From Hofstenia miamia (lineage: Eukaryota; Xenacoelomorpha; Acoela), in assembly GCA_004352715.1 (NCBI GenBank), contig SCFE01000008.1, positions 1,865,893 to 1,929,892 on the forward strand: a stretch of 64,000 bases of DNA, read 5' to 3'. Positions 8,755 to 19,358 of the stretch are shown here, piece by piece. The notes under the pieces were generated by a model, which was not told the DNA's origin, did no database searches, and saw only the letters and a program-made list of their open reading frames with translations. Every line of letters starts with the position of its first letter. The first letter of the stretch is position 1. A program made the translations under genes and the position numbers.

Positions 8755-10568
8755 TTAGTTTTCCGAATCCTCGTTGGTTGGTGATGCTTCATTGATTTCG
8801 TCTTCTGTCTGTAATACGTCCTCTTCATCATAGTAGGCTTCCTCTTCCCTAATGACGTTTATTTGTTTTGGGCAATCTGGTTTTTTGTGTCCTTTTTGTC
8901 TGCAACCATAGAATTTAACATCTTTCTCTTTTACTTTCCTCGTCTTACCATCTTTTCCCTTTACCTTTATTATTTTTTCTTGTTTCACTTCAGAATAGGT
9001 TTTATTGGGGGTGCGTGGCTTGAGATTGCTTCTCCATGTTGGTGCATCTCTATGCCATGCGGCTTTCTTATATATTTGAGCGTTGTTTTCAATAGTAGCT
9101 TGTATGTCAACAGCTTTCCTGATCATCCTTTCCAATTTGTCATCAACATTGCATTTAATTTCAAACTGCATTCTGATGCTTTCAGGCATCCCCTTGCAGA
9201 TGCGCAAGAACAAGTCATATTTTGAATAACTGTTTCCTCTCAAACTGAGCATTAGTAGCCACTCAACTTGTTGCATGTAATTTTGGGTGCCATCAGTTTT
9301 TTTCATTTTCATTGCAATGATTTGGTACTGATTTTTGAAACTTTCATTCTCATAGTAATTGATGAAGTCTCAGATTAGTAGTTGATAATCTCTCTTTGTC
9401 TCTGCATCCAAAAGCAAGTAGTGTTGGAATGCTGCTCCTGTTAGATATAATGGGAGTCTTGCCACTGCTGCCTGTTGGCTCACTTGCCGTTCCGCCATTG
9501 TCCGTTCAAACATCTGCAGCCACTTGGCAAATGTAGGATTGTAGCCATCTACTCTCCCATTGAATTTGGGTAGTGTTGCGTTANNNNNNNNNNNNNNNNN
9601 NNNNNNNNNNNNNNNNNNNNNNNNNNNNNNNNNNNNNNNNNNNNNNNNNNNNNNNNNNNNNNNNNNNNNNNNNNNNNNNNNNNNNNNNNNNNNNNNNNNN
9701 NNNNNNNNNNNNNNNNNNNNNNNNNNNNNNNNNNNNNNNNNNNNNNNNNNNNNNNNNNNNNNNNNNNNNNGTTCAAACATCTGCAGCCACTTGGCAAATG
9801 TAGGATTGTAGCCATCTACTCTCCCATTGAATTTGGGTAGTGTTGCTTTACACAGTATTGTGTCATTGGCTGTTAATTGTGGTAAAATCGAATTCTCATA
9901 TTTCAGCTTCTTGTGATTTGTTATCATATCCTCATCTTGCAGTTGTGTGGTCACTGCTTTCATAATTTCGTTTATTACTTTCTGTTTTTTGAGGTCAGAA
10001 TCTTCATCTGATTCTTCATATGTTACCTCCTTTTGGGTCAGCATGTGTGGTGCCTGTAACTCACTCTCCCTTCCAGCATGGAATTTGATTTCGTGAGTTT
10101 GCATGTTGTTTCTATTCTCCTCTTCCATTAGTTGTAGCAATCTCAGTTTATCTTTCAATTGTTCCAGTTCTCCCACCTGTAGGTCGTTATCCTTGATTAA
10201 TTGTCTGTTTTTTTCTCCAGTTCTTGATTTTTATCTTGCCATTGCTGGTTTTGCTCTAAAAACCTTTTGTTGGACTCTAACAGTTGGTGAGTAAGGATTT
10301 TAATTTCATTTTGAAATAGCTGATTTTGTTCCTCTAACTGCATTTCCATGTTCACTCTGATTTTGCTTAGTATCAATTCATTTTGTCGTTCCATCTCTTT
10401 GACTTTCTCAGTCAATTGTTCTACTTGTTGTCTTAGGATTTCCTCACTTTCTTGGCTCTTTCTTAACATAATCATTATATCAAATGGGTTTGTGTCTGGG
10501 GGTTCGTCTCTGGGGTGAACTAAGGGATTGTAGTTCTGTGTCTGTGCCATCTGTTGCTGAGTTCTCAC
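8755..10568 (-). pseudogene. Retroelement Gag, left copy, interrupted by a gap
   Basis: Structural capsid protein of the LTR element. The N-terminal frame (10197-10568) is a long Gln/Glu/Lys-rich coiled coil. The next frame (9370-10176) has an acidic stretch EESDEDSDLK and the Gag core with LPKFNGRVDGYNPTFAKWL and RLPLYLTGAAFQHY, typical of gypsy-class capsids. The last frame (8755-9312) ends with a basic region and one zinc knuckle, FYGCRQKGHKKPDC, where the first Cys is Phe (TTC, 8911-8913 on -), so metal binding is damaged. Frameshifts near 10190 and 9340 and the gap at 9584-9770 break it. ATG at 10568 is the first Met of the coiled-coil frame, about 310 bp downstream of the LTR. Confidence 0.8.
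9504..9850. other. Sized gap flanked by an 80-bp repeat of the same Gag sequence
   Basis: The 80 bp at 9504-9583 recur at 9771-9850 with a single obvious mismatch, on either side of 187 N. This is the signature of contig ends that overlap but were not merged, so the true sequence probably has one copy and no gap. Confidence 0.85.
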
Positions 10569-10865
10569 AGAAGTATGGCGATGATTGAATTGTTCTGGGA
10601 GTTACTGCTTTTGTTGCAGTTTTCTTCACGCTTCCTTTTCTTCCTTTTGTCATTTTTTCTTCTGGTTCATAGTGGCTTTCCCATCTCTAGGTTGCGATTC
10701 CGGGATCCCAGTGAAATGCATCTGTTCAGTTTGGGGTATCTCTCTTTCTTTCATTGATTGTTGGTTCGTGTAACAACTCACTGCTTTTGTACTTTCACTT
10801 GTAGCTTTCATTGTCATCTTGTGGGTGGCTTAATGAATGTTTCTTCTGTAGGTTTGCTGTTCTTG

Positions 10866-10881
10866 GCTGTCACAGTTGCCA
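10866..10881 (-). promoter_or_regulatory. Candidate tRNA primer binding site
   Basis: Directly after the LTR end on the - strand the sequence reads TGGCAACTGTGACAGC. A TGG start abutting the LTR is expected for a site pairing with the CCA end of a tRNA. I cannot name the tRNA. Confidence 0.5.
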
Positions 10882-12048
10882 TGTAATATCCTCTACCAGG
10901 CATTATCACTGTTTATCTACTGTTACTTTATAATGTTAGCTGTGTTATTGCGGGTAAGGATTTACTTGTTGTTACTGCTTGACTAGTTTCTTCTGTTAAC
11001 TTATGTAACCTAGAATTGACTGCTCACTTTTTACGTGAGGAGGCCATGCAATAACTTCTATGACGATCTTTTGATGGGCATCTGCCTGAAGCNNNNNNNN
11101 NNNNNNNNNNNNNNNNNNNNNNNNNNNNNNNNNNNNNNNNNNNNNNNNNNNNNNNNNNNNNNNNNNNNNNNNNNNNNNNNNNNNNNNNNNNNNNNNNNNN
11201 NNNNNNNNNNNNNNNNNNNNNNNNNNNNNNNNNNNNNNNNNNNNNNNNNNNNNNNNNNNNNNNNNNNNNNNNNNNNNNNNNNNNNNNNNNNNNNNNNNNN
11301 NNNNNNNNNNNNNNNNNNNNNNNNNNNNNNNNNNNNNNNNNNNNNNNNNNNNNNNNNNNNNNNNNNNNNNNNNNNNNNNNNNNNNNNNNNNNNNNNNNNN
11401 NNNNNNNNNNNNNNNNNNNNNNNNNNNNNNNNNNNNNNNNNNNNNNNNNNNNNNNNNNNNNNNNNNNNNNNNNNNNNNNNNNNNNNNNNNNNNNNNNNNN
11501 NNNNNNNNNNNNNNNNNNNNNNNNNNNNNNNNNNNNNNNNNNNNNNNNNNNNNNNNNNNNNNNNNNNNNNNNNNNNNNNNNNNNNNNNNNNNNNNNNNNN
11601 NNNNNNNNNNNNNNNNNNNNNNNNNNNNNNGTGATGTATACAGACCACTACTAAACACCACTTGATTAGCTTGACATCATACTAAATATTCAAACCGTTA
11701 ATGTGAAACGAAAAATAAGAATTCTAAGTAAAATTCTTTATCAACTTCTTACAGTGTTTTAATCTATTTATAGTATTTCCAAAAGAAGTACCTGTCAATT
11801 CAAATTTGAACTTTCTGCCAAGATGGCGGCTGAAAATAATGAAAGTGTCATTTAGTCAAAAGTATTTTTATTGACAGACACAAATATCTCTTTTTTGACA
11901 CATGCTGTTTCTTAGTTGCATTTTACAAATAAATCTGAGATAATACCAATTGATTTAATTACAGTATTTTTAATCAACTTCTTTTTGATCTTAATCTCTT
12001 CTTGCAACGTTTGCAGCTTATTTCTGATTTCATTTGGATGATGCTACA
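10882..12048 (-). mobile_element. 5' LTR of the - strand retroelement
   Basis: On - it runs from TGTAGCATCATCC (12048) to GGATATTACA (10882), so it has TG...CA ends. It aligns with the solo LTR at 52695-53840 at both ends. It holds TATAAATA (11765-11772), CCAAGATGGCGGC (11818-11830) and a GGGCATCTGCC block near 11070 also found in the solo LTR and in the 30.6-kb repeat. A 538-N gap (11093-11630) hides its middle. Apparent length 1167 bp, against 1146 bp for the solo copy. Confidence 0.85.
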
Positions 12049-12059
12049 TTCAAATTAAT

Positions 12060-12592
12060 GCTTTGATTTAAGGAATCAGAACATCAACCATAAATACTAA
12101 GCAATGGTCCTATAAATCTAACTTACATGTTTATGTCTGGTATATGCCACGTGAACAATTCACATGTAGATGTATATAATATTGATTCAATTTTTCAATT
12201 TTGATATGTAATTCATATTTGGAAATTCAATTTGTGCAAAATCTGAACTTAAGAATTGTATTATTTTTGAGTTTGAATTTTACTGATTAGATTTTTTCAA
12301 TTGATTGAATTTTTCCAATTTGATTGGAAGTTTTTGTGCTTAGATGACGCCTTAGTGCGAATTTAACTAAATCTGTTTTACCACTTATACATCATTTTAG
12401 TTATTAGCAATGATTTCCATATATACGATTTTTTTGAAATTTTGCTCAATTTATAATCTAATGGTTTCAAGTCCTGGGACCCGGTATTCATAAGACATTA
12501 AAAAATTTAAAAGTAGTATCAATTCCTTCAAATTTTAAAATTTTTCTAATTTTTCTAATATCACTTATAAACCACCAATAATGGTTGATAAA
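12060..12592. repeat. Dispersed repeat, inverse copy at 38875-39385
   Basis: About 530 bp beginning near the GGAATCAGAACATCAACCAT block and ending at ACCACCAATAATGG. The reverse complement occurs at 38875-39385 with high similarity throughout, including the AGTCCTGGGACCCGGTATTC block. No ORF is visible. It abuts the LTR. Confidence 0.8.
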
Positions 12593-12889
12593 GACACTCT
12601 CTTTTGACATATTTAATTAACACTGTATTATTGCAAGCCAGAAAAATTGATATTAACAAATATAATGGATAATACGTCCTGTGGATTGATTTAGGTGTCT
12701 CCTATGGTTAACATTGGTGTAATTCCACACTGAACAGAATACATTGATTTCAGAGTTAACTTGCTTTATGCTATAAGAATTTGGAGGGACAATGTACACA
12801 TTGGTTTTCTGCTAACATCCTCGCCAATACATAATGACTTCACACAGAGACTAAAAAATTTTAAAATCAGAACCATGAGCAAGTAATTA

Positions 12890-14150
12890 ATGAGGATTGT
12901 TTTATATGACGGGAACATTTCTTCTTATACCAATAGAAAAACAACAGAATAAATGTTTTAAACCAAATCATCAATGATGGTGAACTTTTTTTGTATAGTC
13001 AGCAAAACTAAATAAACCTTAGGAAAATATATAATTAATTTCTTCTACCATATTTATTGTATGAGATTTGTTAGCATCAAAGAGGCATTTGTTTATCAGT
13101 TGATGATGGAAAACTTTTTTGAAATCACATGGGGATCTAAATAAACCATTTAAAAAATATAATTAAAATATATTATACCATTTTCAAGATAAATTAAACA
13201 CAGGGAGCATAGGGTGAATAACTTTTTTCAGTTGACGGAGAATCATTCATCAGAGTGTGGAAGCTAAACTATATATATAAATAATCATTCAATTTAAAAT
13301 ATATTATACTGTTTACAAAATAAATTAAATGTATGGGAGGTATTGGAGAGACAGACTTTTTTAATTATTGAGCAAACATTCATTGGAGGGTAATTACATT
13401 GCATGGAAAACTAAATTCACATAAATAAACATACAATGAAATAACTATTACCTTCTTTTACAAAATATCATGCATTGGGAGAATCGGCGTTTTCAAATGG
13501 CAAACAAACAAATGGGAGCATAATCACATTGCATTGCGTGGAGACTAAAAATTCACATAAATAAACATCAGATTAATTAAATTATACTGTCTTAAATATA
13601 AATTAGACATAGCGGGAGCATTTGAGAGATCAGATGGACATGGAGAATGGGTAAACTTTGTATGTGAGGTAGTCAATTATTCAAACAAGGGAATTCTAAA
13701 TAAAGAATTAATTTAAAATCAACATTGACAAAAACATTATGCGGAGAAATTAAACAAATTCGCATTGAGCACAGTGGAGGGGGCAATTAAGTAAACAGGA
13801 TAAACCATCAACAACAGAGGTAGAACATTGGAAATATCTAAACGTGAAATTTAATATTTAATTTTTTAATAATGAATTACCATATACAAGGACTTGAGGC
13901 AGATACAACATGGGAGGGAGAATGAACTATGAATTACTATGTATCAGAATCTAAAACACAAATTAATAATACATACAATATAAATTTTCATATACCTAGA
14001 CAAAGACGTTTAACCCCATCATCAATTAGTGCAGAGGTAGTAGAGATGATGGACTGTGAATTATTAATCTGTTCAATATCTAAAAGAATAGTTTAACATT
14101 ATAATCATGTAAATTGTTATTACCTTTATGTCCATATGGCAGCGTTTCTA
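12890..14150. repeat. Degenerate tandem repeat, period roughly 130-145 bp
   Basis: No ORF. A loose unit recurs about seven times. Each has a GGGAG-type purine block, an ACTTTTTT-type run, a TAAATAAAC/TAAATAATC stretch and an ATTATAC(T/C)-type element. Units are poorly conserved, so boundaries are approximate. 12593-12890 and 14150-14256 hold nothing else that I can identify. Confidence 0.45.
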
Positions 14151-14256
14151 TGCTGTTAACAAGATAGCATTTATTATCATAGCATGATAATGCTATACAA
14201 TTTGACATCTCTACACTAATTGAATGCATGTGTGAACATATTCCAGTCATCAGTCT

Positions 14257-16280
14257 TCAAATAATGCCTTCTTGTAATACAATAGACTTGAAAAGGTCAA
14301 AATTCATTGTCTGCTTCACAGAGCAAGTCACACCTTTCACACTAGCCATTTCCAACACCTTGTGACTGTCATTTGTATATTTGATAGAGTACAATTTCGG
14401 TTTTAGTGTCACAAGTTGCAATAAAACCCCTCCCCCCAACTCATCCTTTATCTTCAAATATACTTTTTTATTTATATCACTATATAATAGCAAATTCTTT
14501 GGATAGTTGGAGAAGTCAAAATAATGTGAGATGGAGGCTAATTCGGTGTACACATTCTCTGATTTAATCCTATACATGAGAGAGTCTGTGTCAGAATACA
14601 ATAACGTAATTCTATTCTTAAATGCAGGTTTCATGATCTCATAGTGAAATTTAAACATTATTAACTTGGACAAGTCAAGTATTGTCATTCCAATATAATT
14701 TACTTTGTCCCATAAAATATCTTCTTGGCTCATCATAACTTGTACCAAATCCTCACTTATGATGTTGTATGATTTAAACTCCGGTTTTTTTATTAATTTC
14801 TCTGCTGATTCCAAATCATGTGGAAACTTTATATTTATTCTCTTTTTCAAATTCTCCATAAATTTACCAAATACTGCATTTGACATTAACTTGTAAAAAG
14901 CCTTTTCAAAATTGTTTCACGCAGCTTTTCTTTTCTCTGTGTTGAGGTCAATATATGGTTTCAAAAATGGTGCCTGTTTAAACTTAAGGGCTCTGTGAAA
15001 TTTTGTAATTATTAATCCGCATTCAACATAAGCTTTAATACCTCATAGTGAACAATGTAATTCTCCTTCTTATAAAACGTTTGCACTAGTTTGGGTATTG
15101 GTGCTGACTTTATTTTTAAATGGTTTTTTATCTTGAGTTGATATGGTGATAAATGCTTATCTTGTATTATCATCTTGTGGGGAGCTAGAGGAAAGTCAAA
15201 ATGATCATCGTGTAAATGCTGTGGGTATTCCAGATCAACTTCCACCAAATATCCCGTCTTCAAATCTAGTGGCGTAGACAATATTTTTTCAAGGTTTGCT
15301 GAAGACCATGATAGACCACCTATAGGAAGGTTCAAGGACATGGTACCACTATAGAGTGCGTTTGCATCGCCATAGAACCCATAGGTTGTCTCCTTCTCGG
15401 GATCTTAGCCCTCTACCATCAGATTGTTGCCTTTAAAATAATGATCAGAAAATGTGCTGCACATGCCTCCGCAAATCTCATCAATTATAAAATTTAATTC
15501 TTCTTCATCATGTATAGGATCAAGAGGGATATTCATATACTTTAACATTGTGTGTCAGCTAAAGTTTGATAGTGTAAAAAAGTGGGCGGGGTCTAGATTA
15601 TACATCTCCATGCTCTGCATTCTAAATTTGCGTATCACATCAAGGAGTAATAACGTATCTGAAATTAAATAGGTGTTGTGGTAATTTTTAAAATTTGTAC
15701 ACTCACATAGCACCCATGTGTTTTGATGCTCAAAATCAAGCTCCTCCTGGGTTATGGGAATTTCTCCAGTTAACCCATCTCTCCAAACTTCTAAATCTGG
15801 GAGGCCCAACTTGTTAAATTTTTCAAAGCTATCAAACCAGGTGTACAGAAAAAATCATTTTCTTTGGGAGTATGCCTGAGCCTTTTGTTCAGCTAAACCT
15901 TCATTTAAAAATTTGTATTTCTCAACTCCAATGTTTTTCGTGAGGGTTGATAGACTTGCAGCTATGAATCAATAGCTATCTAAAAACCGGAGTTCCTTGT
16001 TTATTGGCTTGTAAATTCAGCGTTTATTGTTATATCCATCTACTGGCAGCATCAAACTTAGCGATAGAAAAACTTCAGAGCTGCATGGGACACAGGAAAC
16101 TTTCTCTCCATCTTTCATCTGTAAAGTTCTTAATAAAATATGCATATCATACTTGCTCCCATTATGCATAAAAACTGGCGTAAATTGTGGACTTTGATTT
16201 AAAATATTACAGTTGTTATGTGCAACACCTCTTATTTCTCCAGAAAAATGGCAATGGTCAATTACTTTGACGTCCTCATG
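14257..16280 (-). pseudogene. Polinton/Maverick-type DNA polymerase B, right copy
   Basis: More complete than the left copy. On - the order is an endonuclease-VII-like DHCHFSGEIRGVAHNNCN block (16200-16270), the FMHNGSKYDMHILL exonuclease segment, YLISD of Exo III near 15670, DANALYSGTM motif A near 15340-15370, KLMSNAVFGK motif B near 14870-14895, YSDTDS motif C at 14581-14598, and a C-terminal LKPKLYSI...VKGVTC region ending at a TGA at 14257. Lesions include TAA at 15405-15407, TGA at 14917-14919 and frame breaks near 15010 and 15850. Its N-terminus is lost in the 1000-N gap. No other Polinton gene (ATPase, adenoviral-type protease, capsid) lies beside it. Confidence 0.88.
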
Positions 16281-17280
16281 NNNNNNNNNNNNNNNNNNNN
16301 NNNNNNNNNNNNNNNNNNNNNNNNNNNNNNNNNNNNNNNNNNNNNNNNNNNNNNNNNNNNNNNNNNNNNNNNNNNNNNNNNNNNNNNNNNNNNNNNNNNN
16401 NNNNNNNNNNNNNNNNNNNNNNNNNNNNNNNNNNNNNNNNNNNNNNNNNNNNNNNNNNNNNNNNNNNNNNNNNNNNNNNNNNNNNNNNNNNNNNNNNNNN
16501 NNNNNNNNNNNNNNNNNNNNNNNNNNNNNNNNNNNNNNNNNNNNNNNNNNNNNNNNNNNNNNNNNNNNNNNNNNNNNNNNNNNNNNNNNNNNNNNNNNNN
16601 NNNNNNNNNNNNNNNNNNNNNNNNNNNNNNNNNNNNNNNNNNNNNNNNNNNNNNNNNNNNNNNNNNNNNNNNNNNNNNNNNNNNNNNNNNNNNNNNNNNN
16701 NNNNNNNNNNNNNNNNNNNNNNNNNNNNNNNNNNNNNNNNNNNNNNNNNNNNNNNNNNNNNNNNNNNNNNNNNNNNNNNNNNNNNNNNNNNNNNNNNNNN
16801 NNNNNNNNNNNNNNNNNNNNNNNNNNNNNNNNNNNNNNNNNNNNNNNNNNNNNNNNNNNNNNNNNNNNNNNNNNNNNNNNNNNNNNNNNNNNNNNNNNNN
16901 NNNNNNNNNNNNNNNNNNNNNNNNNNNNNNNNNNNNNNNNNNNNNNNNNNNNNNNNNNNNNNNNNNNNNNNNNNNNNNNNNNNNNNNNNNNNNNNNNNNN
17001 NNNNNNNNNNNNNNNNNNNNNNNNNNNNNNNNNNNNNNNNNNNNNNNNNNNNNNNNNNNNNNNNNNNNNNNNNNNNNNNNNNNNNNNNNNNNNNNNNNNN
17101 NNNNNNNNNNNNNNNNNNNNNNNNNNNNNNNNNNNNNNNNNNNNNNNNNNNNNNNNNNNNNNNNNNNNNNNNNNNNNNNNNNNNNNNNNNNNNNNNNNNN
17201 NNNNNNNNNNNNNNNNNNNNNNNNNNNNNNNNNNNNNNNNNNNNNNNNNNNNNNNNNNNNNNNNNNNNNNNNNNNNNNNN
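16281..17280. other. Assembly gap, exactly 1000 N
   Basis: Join of unknown length between the right PolB copy and the + strand retroelement. Confidence 0.99.
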
Positions 17281-19018
17281 CAGTGAAAGCAGTTGGAGAA
17301 AAGAAGCAATTTCAGTTCCTGCCACACACTGAATATGAGGAATTACCAGAGATAAATGTGGATAAAAAAAGGTCAAGCAGTACTACCAATACTCATAAGA
17401 GAGGAAATAACGGAACAAGAGATAGTGGACAAACAAAAAGACGATATAATCCTAGGTGAGATTATAAAAAAGATTAAGGACCTCGAACCACACTATCTAA
17501 AATAATGGCAGGATACTATAAATGCTACAAATGGAAGATCAACAGGAATGAACTACTATATGTTGAAACCAGAAATAACTGAATCGTGATACCCAACTAC
17601 TTCAAGAGGGAATTGATATGGAAGATCCACAAGAAGGGTCACTTAGGAATAACACAGATGGAGAAAATGTTCAACGCACGATTCATAATGACAGCTGTCA
17701 GGAAAGTCATAGAAGACATTATCAACAAGTGCACGAAATGCCGTTTAAACAACAAATAGCACTTCCCAACACAGCAAGCACCACTAGAAAAAATTATCAC
17801 AACTCAACCTAATGAAATAGTCCATATAGATCTGGAGATGCTATTGAAGGACGCCAAAGGCTATCAGTACTTACTGGTAATGGTGGACAACTTCACCAAA
17901 TATGCAAGGATGGTCCCAATGTGAAACACTATGGCAGAAACCACAGCTGGGATAGTCTTCAAAGAGTGGATACTGAAATTGGGACCAATGGAAATGATCA
18001 TAACAGATAAAGGGCCTCAATTCAAAAGTGGACTCTTCCAGGAAATGGCGAAACTCCTAGAAATCACAAGCAAATGAACAACCGCCTATCACCTGCAGGC
18101 CAACAGAGAAGTGAAACAACTCAATCAAACATTAATTAAGCTAATCAGAGTAGCAAGAACACGAATAGGAGGAAGCAGATGGAGAGAGGTTATCGAAATG
18201 ATCAAATACAATTACAACAACTTGGTACATGCAACAACTGGAGTATCACCATTCAAAGCCAGGTTCAGAAGGGAGGCAGCAACCCCACTCTCAATGCAGT
18301 ACACCAACTACAGTGGAAAATTGGATAATGCATACATACAACAATTAAAAAACCAGATTACAGGAATTCACAAAACAATGTGTCATAATATAAAAAAGTC
18401 GGCAGTGAGACAGCAACGCAATTATAATAAAAAAATCTATAGTTGTGCACACAAGGTAGGCAATAAAGTATATGTGTTCACACTGATCAAACTTGTAGAC
18501 ACAAACCAAGTCCGGAAGTTGAAAACAGTATGGTCTGGTCCCACACGATAACACAAACACTACTGAACAATGAATATATGCTAGACAACAATAGACTATT
18601 ACATTTTCAAAACCTGAAGAGAGCAACAGCAGATATTGAATAGACAAAGATAGATGACAATGCCGAATTCAAAATATGCCAAATTAATGGCAATGAAATT
18701 ATATATGATATGTATGATTTAGACAGCATACATGATGAAGAATTCGATGACGAGTACACAGCAGAGATAAGAAATGATGATCTGAGCCAAAGAGTGCTGC
18801 CCCAGAGGACAGTGAGAAATAAACCTATATATGACCCTGAAACATGGGATATAAATTTACTAACTGCATTTAGGAAATTAGAAGAAAATGATGCACCCAC
18901 CAATGAAAAAGAGAGTGTGCAGAACCCAACAACCAGAGGAGCTCTCAACAACAAACAGGAGAAGGAGAGTGTGAAGAAGTTCTCAAACCAGACGTCGAAT
19001 CAAGGGCAGAAGGGATGA
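17281..19018 (+). pseudogene. RNase H-integrase linker and integrase, + strand copy
   Basis: Starts inside the linker after RNase H (EKKQFQFLPHTEYEELPEI), with the zinc-finger region at about 17590-17750 (H-x3-H then C-x2-C), the catalytic core from about 17800, and the C-terminal part TGVSPFKARF to 19018. Core Asp residues are visible in HIDLEML and ITDKGPQF. The catalytic Glu is replaced by Lys (AAA, 18114-18116) where the other two copies have Glu. Stops interrupt the core near 17922 and 18075, with a frame change near 18545 and another stop near 18642. This copy cannot be active. The acidic tail and the end NQTSNQGQKG match the - strand copy closely. Confidence 0.85.
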
Positions 19019-19358
19019 GAACAAAGAACCAATGAATAGACGATGTAGAGTGAGAAGGCATCCTAGTAGTCCTCAAGGCCGATTCAAGGGCAGATAGACC
19101 AATGGACAAAAAGCTTCTCCCACCAGGGATCTGCACCACCAATTCAAGGGCATGCAGAAAACTGGTGCGCAGCACAACTTTCCCTCCCAAAGTCCACAAC
19201 ACCAATTCAAGGGCAGTGAGACACAAGGAGTTCCAGAGGAAGGTGTAAGTGGTGAAAGAACCAAGGAGATATGAAAGCGATTCAAGGCTGACATTATCTC
19301 ACCCAGAACCACAGCTGGTCAAGTGCCAATAGGAGTAACTGTGAGCTGATTCAAGGGT
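18997..19358 (+). repeat. Recurrent ATTCAAGGG spacer, six motifs (+ copy)
   Basis: RATTCAAGGG-type motifs begin at 18997, 19081, 19141, 19204, 19279 and 19349. The first four spacings (84, 60, 63, 75) equal those of the left copy and keep frame; the last is 70 instead of 69, a 1-bp indel. In the shared frame they read ESRA, DSRA, NSRA, NSRA and DSRL, but stops occur between them. Confidence 0.7.
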
